A stretch of DNA of 64,000 bases, from NCBI GenBank assembly GCA_018398585.1, contig JAGTTD010000008.1, forward strand, positions 24,513,172 to 24,577,171. The letters are read 5' to 3'. This document shows positions 12,635-24,636 of the stretch, piece after piece. Numbering within the stretch: the stretch's first letter is position 1; every line of letters begins with the position of its first letter. A model generated the notes under the pieces. It was given only the letters and a program-made list of their open reading frames with translations. It ran no database searches and had not been told where the DNA came from. Made by a program: the position numbers and the translations under genes. The stretch comes from Simmondsia chinensis (lineage: Eukaryota; Streptophyta; Magnoliopsida; Caryophyllales; Simmondsiaceae).

Positions 12635-13520
12635 CAGTGGTGGATCCAGAAAAAATACTCACTAGGGGCACATATCAAACACAAGAATACCATTAAAATG
12701 TTATTTACCTATCAATTAAAAGATATTTCTTAAGGAAAATTATTGCTTAGATATCCTAAAATTTAAACATTTATCATTTAGGTAGATAGGTGATAAATAA
12801 TCAAACCTAAGGATACCTAGATAATAATTTTCCTAATTTTTATATTAAAACTCAACAACTCCACCCTAAAACATAATTTTTAAGTCAAAACTCACTCCCG
12901 ACCCTCAACCTATATCGCACAATCACTTACCCTTTTTGTTTAATGTGTGAACAAAATCTAAACCAATAGGAAAACAAAGAATAAAATAAATAAATAAAAA
13001 GCCAAAATGCAAGAGAGATAGAGAAAGCTAGCGAAGACTTTCAGTTAGACTGAGGAGAACACCGAGAAGAGGCTGGCAAACTGTTAGCAATGATCGAGGG
13101 AGGGAAAAAGAGAGAGAGTGCTCAGTGAGAGGAGGGGAGGACGGACTTCAGTGAGGGTTAGAGAGAAAGAGAGAACGAAACGTGTCTTGAAAAAAAGGAT
13201 TGGCTGTGGTTGGTGAGTCAAGGCCACCAGGCACTAGGGGGTGGGCAAGGTAGTAACAGCAAGGCTTAGGGTTTTGAAGTACTTAAAGTAGGTGAAGGTA
13301 AGAGAAAGAGAGAGAGAGAAAGAGAGAGAGAGGCACAAGAATGGGAAAGGGAAATTAATGAGGGGCACGTGACTTGAGTGTAGGGGGTAGATTGGCTTGG
13401 GAATGGGGCCTCATATATTTGCGCCTATGAATTTAAATCAAAATTTATTAAAATTACATTTCTGAGCTACGGGCACTAGGGACCCATGCCCCCACTGTTT
13501 ATTTATTGGATCCGCCCCTG
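12635..13520. mobile_element. Non-autonomous hAT-type MITE, 886 bp
   Basis: The left end is cagtggtggatccag, and the reverse complement of the right end is caggggcggatccaa, giving 12 of 15 matching terminal inverted bases. The CAGGGGCGGATCC type end is common in plant hAT elements. It is flanked by 8-bp duplications tagctaag (12627-12634) and aagctaag (13521-13528), 7 of 8 identical, the length expected for hAT. There is no transposase frame. The interior has strongly purine-rich blocks of gagagaaaga (13080-13340). It sits in the interior of Copia element A. Confidence 0.85.
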
Positions 13521-13528
13521 AAGCTAAG

Positions 13529-14265
13529 GACCTAAGCAATTCCTTCTAAACATTAATTTCCAAATCTTTTATAAAAGAGACAAAACTATTTTCACTCATG
13601 TTTTATTTTTTACCCTCTTGAGGTTCCTAATTCTTGAGATTGATGTTTATACTAAGAGACTCTTCCCTTAATTCTCATGACACCTTTTCTCAAACTATAC
13701 TTTCATTACTTTGGACAATAAGCAATCTCTATTACTCAATGTATCCAGCCTTAACCGATTGAAAGACCTTGATAGGCAAGTCAGGATCATATCTTGTTGA
13801 GATTGGCTATCAGTATTTGCATCAAGAATTCTAGTTCAATTAAATAAGCTATCATCATATGACATGCACTTGACTGAACTTTCTTAATACAATTGTGTCC
13901 CTCAGCTTTTGTTCTCATGCTACCAGTTCTCTAATCAAACACTTCTTTCAAATGTCTGATCCTGTCTACTAAAGTTGAATTTTCAGGTATCTAATACTAG
14001 AAAACATTTAACATCTAATGTCCGAATCTTGCAATTGACTAACTCTTTAGTCTAGTCTAACGTTCTAAATGTCCTTTTCAACTTATAGATATACTCGCAA
14101 CAAACTAAAGAACTCTGAGCATCTACTATATGTACTAAGATATATTACATTTTAGTGAGTATAACAGAATAGACAAGTAACACATATTAGTATTGATCGT
14201 ATTGCATAAGGTAACAACCAATCTGAAATCAAAATTGTAAACAAGTCATATAACATGCAAGATTG
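13529..14265 (-). other. Decayed interior of Copia element A, continued
   Basis: AT-rich continuation of the sequence split by the hAT MITE. No domain is recognisable. Confidence 0.35.
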
Positions 14266-14283
14266 CTTTTCTTACATTTAGTA

Positions 14284-14328
14284 GGAATATACCTAGTGCC
14301 TCAAGGGCTCCCGCCTACGCAGGGTCTG

Positions 14329-14359
<31 letters not shown>

Positions 14360-14500
14360 AGATGTACGCAGCCTTCCCCCTTCAGGGTGTTAACCTGAAG
14401 AGAGGCTGTTTCTCAGTGCCCTCAACCTGAGGGTGAAGCCTTCCCAGGAGGCTGTTTCCCAGTGCCCCCAACCTGAGGGTGAAGCCTTCCCAGGAGGCCA
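14284..14500 (-). mobile_element. TS-like SINE with perfect 18-bp target duplication
   Basis: The insertion is bounded by a perfect duplication cttttcttacatttagta at 14266-14283 and 14501-14518. Read on the minus strand it contains blocks typical of plant TS-type SINEs: aaacagcctctcttcaggtt, then gaaggctgcgtacatct, then a C-rich stretch, cagaccctgcg and gcgggagcccttgaggc. A 46-bp block around aggctgtttc and ccaacctgagggtgaagcc is present twice in tandem near the 5' end. The C-rich stretch is a pure 29-base run (14331-14359, G on the plus strand). TS-type SINEs are tRNA-derived and transcribed by RNA polymerase III; the A and B boxes were not individually verified here. Confidence 0.85.
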
Positions 14501-14669
14501 CTTTTCTTACATTTAGTAAACAATCAATATTCATAGTTTACGATCCGACACTTACATGTATGCCTTGGTGACCGAACCAAGCTACCCAAAACTCCTCGTC
14601 GACAAGACCGAATTGAGATATCAAATGGGTGAGAACTCTTTCCAATAATACGTTTCTTGCAAGTATGGA

Positions 14670-15790
14670 GAATAGATTTAAAAAAATATTTCCTTAAACG
14701 GGCGTGGCAGAAAACTCATTTAAAATTTTTAATTTTAAATCCAAAGTCCTGACCTAATTAGACTATTTAATTAGATATAGACCTTACTCTAATAGGTTTA
14801 TAATATGACATACAAAAACAATGAATAAAACAAGTATAAATATAGCATGTAGAACAAACAAAATAAAGAAAAAATAAATTAAATATTAAATACTTAATTT
14901 AGATATATCTAATGCGCGAATCCCAACTCCGACTTAAAGATCTAAAATTAGAAGAAGAATTCTCAATACCACAAGTTTTTTTTTTTTTTTTTTCATGATG
15001 ACACTTTCTAAAGAACAGAAATTTTTCCTTCAATCTTTTCGAAAAATAATTTTTCAAAAAAATTATGAAGAACAATAATTTAGAAAATCTCTTAAATAAT
15101 TTTAGGGTTTTCATTATGGGAGAAAACCAGTTCCAAAAAACAAAACAAAAAAAAAACCTTAATATTCTCACGGCTAAAACACACTTATATTTATATAAGA
15201 AAGTGACACGCAGCGGCATCCAATTAGTCAGTACCAGAGCACGTGGACTAAATAGTTGGGCAGCCCAGATCAATTAGCATGACACGTATCAGATATCGAT
15301 TTGCCCATGGCGGTAGCCGCTATTATCCATCAAGCAGCCCCAGGAGCGACACATGTCGCTTTCTGGTTGGTCAACTCACGCACACAAGGATCACCTCTAA
15401 TTAAACACGATTTTCCTTTTCTTTGTTTTAAAATCCCACATGTATAAAATTCATCTCATGAATATTATTTTATAAAATTAATTTATTCATCTTATGAATA
15501 AATAATTCATCTCACGAATTATGTTTGGCAAAACTAGTTTATTCATCTTATAAATAAATACTTCATCTTATGAATTTATTTTTAGATATTTTTGAACAGT
15601 GCTTAAGTTAAGGCTTGCGAAGGGACCTTAGAGATAATTTAACTCTGCCTCATAATGGGTCAAATTTGATTATCATCTCATAATAACATTTGATTACCAT
15701 TTAGTAAAACTTAATTCCACTAAATAATTTTTATTGCATTCTAGAATAATATATTTACTAAAAAAATTCCCAAATAAATTTTATTACCAC
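14670..15790 (-). repeat. Partial third LTR of the Copia A family
   Basis: It starts with the aaaaatatttccttaaacg block and continues through the ctaattagactatttaattaga block in the same order as the LTRs at 8522 and 17649. Similarity fades after about 15790. It has no counterpart LTR end and probably represents a second, truncated family member. Confidence 0.6.
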
Positions 15791-15839
15791 AACTATCGTT
15801 ATAACAGTAAGCTCTTACTAAACACATTTAACATACCAC

Positions 15840-16620
15840 ACTTCCCTCAACCTCTAAGGTCATGCAACGGAGCTCCTCAAGGATCCTAATGTAGACTCTA
15901 GTTAAGTGTGCACCGCTACCTCGACATCCATACAAGTTCACTAAGTACTCCACTTGGGCGTGGCCATACCCATTTTTCCGGCACTTCAGTCTATCTCTAA
16001 GAGATCTAACCTTGTATTATGCAAATGAATGCCCTCCTCAGGGTGTAGGACCCACCTACTATGTTGCTAAACCGGTGACAGAGGCCATGAGCATTCACTT
16101 AGAAGCTCGATCCCACTTGATATTTTGAGTCTTGTGAACCTTTAAATAATTTTAGCAAACAAATAAACATGGAATCCACCTAACCATTCTCTGTATGTGT
16201 GCAATGATGAGCTAACCCATCTACCCATTGCTCCATGGGAGAGGGACGTAACGAGCTATCAATAAAATAAGAATTATTCTTAATTAATTAGTTTCTTAAA
16301 CATAATTAACTCACGTTTCTACCTTGGCCTCTAAAATAGTACCACAATACTCTATACAAGGCTACCATACTATCCTAGTCATGTGTATACCATTGCCTAG
16401 ACGTTAGTACAAGTAAATAAGATATTCCATGGATATGTGGTCACACCTGTTTTCCCGGAACTCAGTACATTCTAAAGAAGTCTAACCTTGTATTCTGCGA
16501 ACAAAAGCTCTCCTCGGGTATAGCGCCGATTCGCTATACTATCATACCAGCAATGGAGACCGTGAGGAATCAACTCCCAAACCTCGCTCCCACTTGAAAT
16601 TTTCAATGGTGGATCTTTCT
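15840..16620. repeat. Two diverged direct repeats of ~480 bp
   Basis: Two blocks share the same order of motifs. One has gggcgtggccatacccattt, aagagatctaaccttgtatt, gccctcctcagggt and ctcgatcccacttga (15950-16130). The other has atgtggtcacacctgtttt, aagaagtctaaccttgtatt, gctctcctcgggtat and ctcgctcccacttga (16430-16600). They lie in the leader side of element A. No coding capacity is visible. Confidence 0.55.
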
Positions 16621-17634
16621 TTTAAGTTTGATTATCTCATAATCAATATTTGAATCACATTCTAAATTTTATTTAAAAATTAAATAAAATCCTATTTATA
16701 TTACGTTTTTTTAATTATCCAACCTTTACAATCTAATCTCATTAGATACATTATGAGAATTATCCTTTCAAATAATTCAACTGTTAAATTATCTAATCAT
16801 ATTAGATCCATTTGAAAAAATTCCCCAACTCGACGAAATAAAATATTTTACCAAGTTATATGGCCTTATAAATTTATTCATATCATACATAATATTCAAC
16901 TCATTTAAATAATGTTGAACATGTGAACTAAATTTGATAAATGTCATGTTATCAAACTATTTGAATAACAACACTTAAGGCCTAAAGGTTGGAGTAACTA
17001 AAGATTTTTCTTAACAGTAACTAAAGATTTTTCTTAACACATTTAGAAAAGATTATCGCATAATATTTATTAGATCTCATTCTAATTAATTATTTATTTA
17101 TTTGAATTATTCAAATAATAAAATTATTTTTTTGAGGTATATGCCCAGCGGCCATCATTGAGCATTACCCTAAATTTAATTTAATTTTTTTATATTTTAA
17201 TTTAAAAATAATTATTTTTTAATATTGATCTTATTAGATCAGCAAATAATTCTGTATATGTAATCACATTAGATGTACAACATTTTTGGATTATTATAAA
17301 ATATTCAACAATTTAATATTTCATATCTTGATTCAAAATTGAATCATGTTAGATTAATAATCTAAATCGTGCAACACTTTGAATATCTGATCTCATCATA
17401 CTCGATTTAGAAATACGCTCCTTGATTGAATCATGACTCATATAAAGTTTAAACAATTTTAAAACTTTAATGGATATTCAATCTTGTTATTAAACTCTTT
17501 AGCAACAATATTCAGGATTGTCTTTTCCCTTTAATGAAATTCTCAATTTCAATTTCATATTTTCATAATTCTACATACTCCTATTTCATCAAATCTGATA
17601 TTTTTACTGTAAATTATGAATATATTCAAAGTTA

Positions 17635-17646
17635 GCTCTCATACCA
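17635..17646 (-). other. tRNA-iMet primer-binding site of Copia element A
   Basis: The plus-strand gctctcatacca reads TGGTATGAGAGC on the minus strand. This differs at one base from TGGTATCAGAGC, the usual initiator-Met primer site of plant Copia elements. It lies two bases from the LTR end at 17649, fixing the element's orientation as minus. Confidence 0.85.
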
Positions 17647-17648
17647 AT

Positions 17649-19280
17649 TGTTGGGAACATATTTCAAAAATATTTCCAAGAGCGAGGCAGTGGAAAACCA
17701 ATTTTAAATTTTCAATTTTAAATCTAAAGCCCAGATCTAATTAAACTATTTAATTAGATCTAGATTTTACTCTAATAAATTCATAATATGGCAAATGAAA
17801 AATATCGAACAAAATAAAACATGCTATGTATAAACGAAACAAAGGAAAAACAAATTAAATATCACATATTAATTAAACATACCTAAAGCGCGAATCTAGA
17901 TTATGACTTGAAGATCTAAAATTACAGGAAGATCTCAGACACCTTAATATCGTCTTTACAATAACATCTTCTAACACCGGAGTGTGGGCTCCCAAAATAT
18001 TTATTTTAGAAAAATTTTCAGAATAGAACTTTTTCTTTCAATCTTTGCAAAAAACACTTTTTTAAAAAAATTATGTTAAACATTAAATTTAGAAATGTCC
18101 TAAAAATAATTTTCAGGGTTTTCATTATAAGTGAAAACCAGGTTCCAAAACCATAATTGTTTTATTTTTCTCTGTAAAATATGCGTTTAAATAGAAAACA
18201 AAACCCAGCAGCGACGTCACACATGACATCAGAGAGCCGCGTGTGCACGTGTAAGCCGTGTTGAAATTATTTCGCTCACATCATGCAATTCTCAATTCTC
18301 GTTGACAATTTTCCTTCACCTTATTTTGGTTTTTATTTAAACAATGATATAATTTATTGTATTATGTATTTATTCCATGAATATTTATTTAGCATAAAAA
18401 TTTATTTATCTCATAAATAAATAATTCATCTCATGAATTCATGTTTAGATATTTTCAAACAGTACTTTAGTTGAAGCTTGCGCAGGGAACTTAGGGACAA
18501 TCTAACTCTAACTCCAAAAACATCAAATCTAATTATTATCTTATGATAACTATTGATTACAATTTATTAAAATTTAATTTCACTAAATATATTTTTTCTG
18601 CACTCTAAAATTAAATATATTAATTAAAAAATTTCTAAAATAATTTTTATTATGACAGTTAACCTCTCTATGAGTTATCCGTGAACAAAAATAACTTTAG
18701 CTACTATCAATACTTTTCTCACATCCATCGCCATAGTTGCCAACCCGCCCTTCTCAAATAATTCAATAATACAGAAATAATTTTTGTATTAATTTCAAAT
18801 GTCAAACATATGGAATACTTTGGCCAAATATTCTAAAATTTGTTCATATATTTGCGAATTAACAAAGGGGACTTCTTTATCTCGCTAGAAACTATAGATT
18901 CCACATAAAACAACTGTTCCCGCTACACTTCATGCCATTACCCAATGCATGTAAGATTCAATTCAACACAGTTTGACTAATCATTTAAGCACATCAAAGC
19001 AACAAACAATCCATGCACGAGTTTAGACTATTTCTTGGATTTAAAGTTATCGTCTTACATAACTAATTATTTATGATAGCAGTTAAGAAATAACTAATTC
19101 AGGTTGTCCTTCTCAATATTCCAATCATATAGACAACACCAACATAATACTTTTGGATCCGTATCCACATGACTAAGACAAGCCATTTAAAGTATCGTAT
19201 TATAATCTTATCAAATAAGTTTTCAAAAATCATCACTGACTACGAGCACATACTTTAACAACATATCACTAGTTTGATTT
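17649..19280 (-). repeat. LTR of Copia element A, right copy, first part
   Basis: It begins tgttgggaacat next to the primer-binding site, so it is the 5' LTR on the minus strand. It aligns with 8522-10180 and is cut at 19280 by element B; the remainder lies at 25603-25804. Confidence 0.75.
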
Positions 19281-19573
19281 TGTTGGAAAAAATGATACAA
19301 GCTAACCATTAGTTTTATAGGAGAGTTGTATCTCACATTAGAAAAATTGTGTGGCTAATCTTTTTCTTAACGAGTATATTTATTTTTTGGAAAATAATTT
19401 ACCGCGCCTACTAAAAAACTGTTTGCCGTTACTAGCCGTTTGACATCATTAAAATTGTGACCATTGAGAATTTATTAATAATATAGTTGTTGCAATTTAT
19501 TGCGTCCATTATTTTACCATTGCAATTTATTACGTCCGGTGTTAATATCTCAAACCGTCCTCTACATTATTAA

Positions 19574-19585
19574 TCAATATATACC
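19574..19585 (+). promoter_or_regulatory. Possible TATA box in the element B LTR
   Basis: tcaatatatacc sits upstream of the pyrimidine-rich tctgtctctctcc stretch and is conserved in the right LTR (near 24930). Its position fits the U3/R boundary of an LTR. Transcription is not shown. Confidence 0.35.
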
Positions 19586-20008
19586 CCCATATCTGTCTCT
19601 CTCCACATATACCCATCTCCCTCTGCCTTTAAAATAAGCTCATCTTTTTCCCTTTCTCTGCCTACTGTCGACTCTTTGAGATTGAGAAAAGGGATATTGG
19701 AAACATCGTATCAGTGCTGTGAGTTTTCTTCCAAAGATTTTGAGCAAAGTTCAAGGTACTCCTACCTGGCAATTAATGAGTGCACGTTAAGAGTCGGATT
19801 GCATTAATCCTAGAGGACAGCTACCGGTTACACTGTGTGCACCGGAGCAACGATGAAATCGTCTTTTAGGATAGTGGCGTTTACCACGGCGCGATATCAT
19901 CGTTTTGTAAGATCTTTCTGATTACTCTCTCTTTCGTGATTACGCTTGAATATTAGTCAATTTTTAAACATCTTGAAACTTTCATTTCAAATCACTTAAT
20001 TGAATTTT

Positions 20009-20205
20009 ACTCCAAATGCAATGACCCCAAATAGGCTTGTCACATGTTCGATCAAATGTTGATGAGAGTTGTCTATTCTTGGAATTTAATTTAAGGTGTT
20101 GTTATAATTTGAGTAGTTTAGAGTTTGCATACAAGGTGTTTGATGAAATCCCTAAGAGAAATGTTGTGTCTTGAATCAATATGATTAGTGTATTTCTTGA
20201 GGAGT
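20009..20205 (+). pseudogene. PPR protein fragment inside the 5' LTR of element B
   Basis: In one frame the sequence reads HLIEFYSKCNDPK, a stop, ACHMFDQMLMRVVYSWNLI, another stop, then SSLEFAYKVFDEIPKRN followed by VVS, a stop and INMIS. These are successive PLS-class pentatricopeptide motifs (family pattern: YSKCGD...A..vFDeMp.RnvvSWN.MI). PPR proteins bind organellar RNA and number hundreds per plant genome. The fragment covers roughly two repeats. Three or more stops make it non-functional. The third falls where the family has Trp in SWN, so tgg to tga is likely. The same segment occurs in the right LTR. Confidence 0.8.
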
Positions 20206-20439
20206 TTGATATATTATGACACTTTGGGGTTTTACTATCAATTTTTCTAACAATCTAAAAGACGATTATACAATCAATCATGGTAATAACACTTTTCTTG
20301 ACATTTCTAAAGTAGTTTATTATGAGTAATTATTACATTACTTGGTAATTATATCAGATTGAATGACTTTATATTTTCGGTAAAATTTAAAGTAGAGTTT
20401 GTGTAATGTACAAACACTTAGCGTAGGTTAACTACATAA

Positions 20440-20760
20440 TCAGAAGGAATAAAAAGGATGTATACTTTTGAAATTAACAACCCAGAAAAGGCCTTTGAGT
20501 ACTACAAGAGGACGAGAGAGAAAGGAAAGAATCCTGATAGTTTCACATTTTGTTTCTTACTGAAAATTTTTGCAAAATTTGGGTTTTTGATGTTGGGTAA
20601 GGAGTTGCATTGTGAGAGTGTGAAACATGGTTGTGAAAAGCATGATTCTTAAGAAATACGCTTATTCATATGTATGGATCGTTAACTGACATTGAGATTG
20701 CACACAAAATGTTTGACGAATTGCCTAGCTTGTGTTTGATTGCTTGGAATTAATGCAATT
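20440..20760 (+). pseudogene. PPR protein fragment in the interior of element B
   Basis: An open frame (20458-20652) contains NPEKAFEYYKRTREKGKNPD, then SFTFCFLLKIFAKFG and LGKELHCESVKHGCEKHDS. After one stop it continues LIHMYGSLTDIEIAHKMFDE and LPSLCLIAWN. This is a PLS-type PPR stretch: L motif, S motif and the conserved HMYG...A.K.FDE pattern. In gene order it would follow the fragment in the LTR (20009-20205). The LTR end and about 190 bp of unrelated sequence lie between. It is too short and broken to function. Confidence 0.8.
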
Positions 20761-23700
20761 ATTGATTGCTAATTTTCTCATCGACTAAGGAAGCTCTTGA
20801 TTTTGAATAATTGACTCACTATTTGGTTCTAAATATAAATTAAAGAAAATATATATGTTGGGTCAAATTAAAATGAGGGTTTCTCAAGAAATAATAAATA
20901 AATAAAACAAAATGTTGTTCGAGCTACAATAAAAGAAGAATCAATAGATTTAAAAATCAATAGAAATAGGTCAGTATTAGAATAATTCAGACACATGGTT
21001 TTGAATTTCATGATGTCAACCTTGTATGAAATACAAATGACTTACTTCTTAGTTTCAGTTTTAATACTTATGTCCGCATGTAAAATTTTGATAGCAAGCA
21101 TACTACAATAATGTTGTCTAATCTCAATTTTACAGTTTGATACGAATTTTCATCCCCGCAAATGTAGCACTAAAGTGTTAAATTTCACTGGGCCTTTTCT
21201 AGGCCTGACCCATGGAGTTGGCACTTCAGCACTAAAGTATTGTATTTGATTAGACTCTATGACCTTGTGTGATGCACTTATTAGGCTGCATATGTCGTTT
21301 AGATAAACTCACATTCATATGCCTTATGCCTCAGGCTAGCGAAATGCGGGGAAGTATAGCCTAGTAAAATAATATTGATTATTTTGCAAGAACTTGTGTA
21401 GATTGCATTAATTTGGACTTTTAAAAGGACAATGTAAATTATACTGAGTTTTATCAAGTGAAGACGAAGTAATGATATCCCACCCTGATAGAATATATAT
21501 AAAAGACAATAATCTCATATGTTTGTGGTTAAACATATTTTAGATCATGGAGTATATTGATTCTAGTCTTGGAGAACAATTACCAGTCACTCACGAAAAC
21601 CGGCAGATATTCTTAAAGGGTGTAAACTAATTGGAGGTAGAGTGGATATTCAAAAACAAAATTAAAGAGTAACGGCTAAATAAAAGTCAAAACTAGTGAT
21701 CAAAAGATAGACTAAAAAACATGGATACTTTTTATCATTGTGTTTGGTTACGGTTATATGAGATTTCAAACACATTTGATAGAGAATAGTAGATTATTCA
21801 TGATGCCTTGTTAGCCTCCTCTTTTGGCAGGTAACTAGTTTTGGGAAGAGGGAATTTGAAACTAGGACCTCATGTCCCAGGGTTTCAACCTAGTAGTGGT
21901 TTACCATTAAGATTAAATGATGGCGTAGTTTGGATTTCAAAACATGGAATTTCTTGCATATTTTGGGTGACCTAAGTGAAAAAAGTTGATTCTTGTAAAT
22001 TAATCTCCATGTTGATGTGTCTCATGTATGTCTCATGATTGTGTTGGAAGCATTATGAATATATTGTAATATGTTACTTGGAATGATGAAAAGCTTGTTG
22101 TTTTAAGTGTTGAAACGTGTCTTTTCCAAGCTGAAGTACTACAACATATTGTTTTAGGCTGTATGTTGTTGTCCATATTGTCTTGTACAGATTGTGGGAT
22201 GTAAGATGCTGATGTACATGCAGTTATGGACTTTTACATGCTGGATTTCGCACTACTGGAGTAATACTTTCTGTTTATGATGTGCTATATGTTGTGTATA
22301 TACTGCAGATTATGATATTTAATTGTTGAATTTTGTTATCCATGCTAATACTGCTGGGTTTTGGACTGATTTGTTGAATTTCAACTTGTGATTGGGAAAA
22401 CATGATATGTTTGAGTTATATGTGGACTTGTGTTGTCATTGGAGACTTATTATGCCCATAAGATCATTGTTTCATGCCTTCTTTTCTAGTTTTGGAAAAA
22501 TGGTAAGGTACAAGTCATATGAGAACATTGATTGATCATGGGCTTGGTATTTCGCTTGTGTCTAAATACCTTATTTAGGTTATTGTCATATGTTGTATGC
22601 TCATGTTGGTCATTTGGATAACATACTATATGACCCTTGTGTTCACCTGATGATGAGAGAAAAGTGGCATCGTGTCACAATCTAAATATGCAAAAGTGAT
22701 TGATAGCATTATGGGTTGATGAAAAATACAACATTCGTCCTATTATTTCATATGTTAATGGTAGACCTAGTCTACATACATTGATCCAAATGATGAATAT
22801 TGAAGTGCTCTTATTAAATTGTTGAAGTACTAGTGAAGTACTATGAATGGGGTTGACATTGTAATAGACTATGTGTTGTATTTGGTATCTAACATCAGTG
22901 AGAGATATTCTACTAATGAAAGTACATTTAGGCTCATTAATGAGCTATGTTTTGTGACACCTTTCTGAAACCTACATTGCTTAATTGTCCTTAAAAATTG
23001 AGTTGGCAGGTAGACAAATTGAATGGCTAAAGAATGTAGTGTGAGACATTCTATTATGAGAGTAGTAAGAGTACTAGAGAGCCTATGAGATATATGATCA
23101 TAATCATTTCTGATTATTGTGGTTTTGCCAATGTTTTCTAGTTATAGCTAGCTTATGAAAATTGATTGTGGTGAAAATATTATGTTGGTGACTGTCCAAA
23201 AGTTAGTGTAAATAGCTTGACGATGCTAGCACTTGGGCTCGAGAGCCTTGCAAAGGCTTGAATTGCCTTAAGTTGAATTGTAAAGGCACCGTGTGAATTA
23301 TGGACCTTTTTCTCTTGATACCACCAAAATCTGATATGACATTGGTAATACAAGGATTACCCTTAATAGTAATAATGCAAGTACTCTAAGTATGATAAGA
23401 ATGGGTATATGGTCTTTTGTGACCTAAGCTGGGGGTGATCCAATTGATTTGAAATGATAATGTTTCACAATTGTGATGATATGTGAAATTGACAAATTTG
23501 CGGTATACATTTTTCGTGCCAACTATATGTACGATATACACACGATGTGTACTATTTGAGTACTTAGGGTAGAGATATGATTTCATTGACATGATATTTA
23601 CTCCACTATTATGTTATACTGACTCTTGTTGAAGGTGGTAGGCGATGGAGCTAGTTGTTTAAAAGCTCGTTGTAGATACCTCAATGTGGGGGTAAGAGAG

Positions 23701-24636
23701 CAACTTGTGATTGGTGTTGGCAGTGGTAGACTCTCAAGTACCGCTTTATTTCAGTACAATGTTGAAACACCATTCGTGATGGTTGAGCTTGATGATTTAA
23801 TCTAACCCATAGTCCATAATGGATAGTGTGGACACTGCACACTTGATGGATTTTGCAAGAGGAGACTTATTTATCTCTGGCATAAGATCGTAAACGATCT
23901 AATCGAAAGAAAGTGATATCACTAAATTATGTAAGATCTGAAAAGAACCTTGTAGACCCATTGATAGAAATGCTATGTAGTAAACCGGTTGTGCAAACAT
24001 CGAGGGGGACAGGACTAAAGTCTATACATGAATAAACTGTGATGTATCCAACCTGGTCTTAACAGGTTCAATGTGAAAAGTCATAGTTTTATTTAAGGAA
24101 TGCATTGTATTTCATGTTGTCCCTCCCTATGGTAAGACAGTGCGGAGACGGGTCCATAGCCATATGTTTAGCGGTGTAAGCAAGACTTGCACTTGATGGA
24201 TACTGTCCGTATGTTACTAGGGGTGAGGTTGAGCTTTAGCTCTTAATGGACCCATGCCCATATGTTTGGTGTTGTGTGGTAACACACACTTGATGGAATC
24301 CACCTATGTAGGTGTGGGAGTGTGGCCGCTCCCTGTGAAGGTTTAAGACTTGTCTTCTAGAGCGCCTATGAATATCCAGGACGAGCGCATGGCCGATAAA
24401 ATGCGTCAAACCGCAGGAGTTGCTTAGATCTGGAGTTTAGTATGTGTTCGAGTGGAAGACTATACAACCCCTTGTGAGGTTCAAGACGAAAGCCACCTCG
24501 CAAGATGTTGGCCCTAAACTTGGGTTACACTAGGTGATGATTGAAGTCGCAAGACATCGGCACTAAAAAATTGAACTCCCTTTGCACAATCTATTCTTAT
24601 TTATTTTATTCTGCTTATATCCTTTATGGGAGATTG
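20761..24636 (+). other. Non-coding interior of element B
   Basis: AT-rich, with no gag, protease, integrase or reverse-transcriptase motif that I can recognise in any frame. From about 24180 it matches the 3' untranslated region of Copia C: tcttaatggaccca, gatggaatccacctatgtag and gtgtggcc correspond to similar strings at 36718-36820. The polypurine tract is just before 24637. Confidence 0.6.

Larger units (their letters stand above)
19281..20252 (+). repeat. 5' LTR of element B (972 bp), includes PPR sequence
   Basis: It starts tgttggaaaaaatgatac and ends atttttctaaca. A TATA-like stretch lies near 19574. At 19706-19717 tcgtatcagtgc, preceded by aaaca, looks like a former LTR end joined to a Met-type primer site. 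From about 20009 to the end the sequence codes for PPR motifs with stops. Confidence 0.85.

Noticed and set aside
20009..20760. Functional PPR gene
   Set aside because: Several stops, a 190-bp break at the LTR edge and only three to four motifs; part is duplicated in the other LTR.
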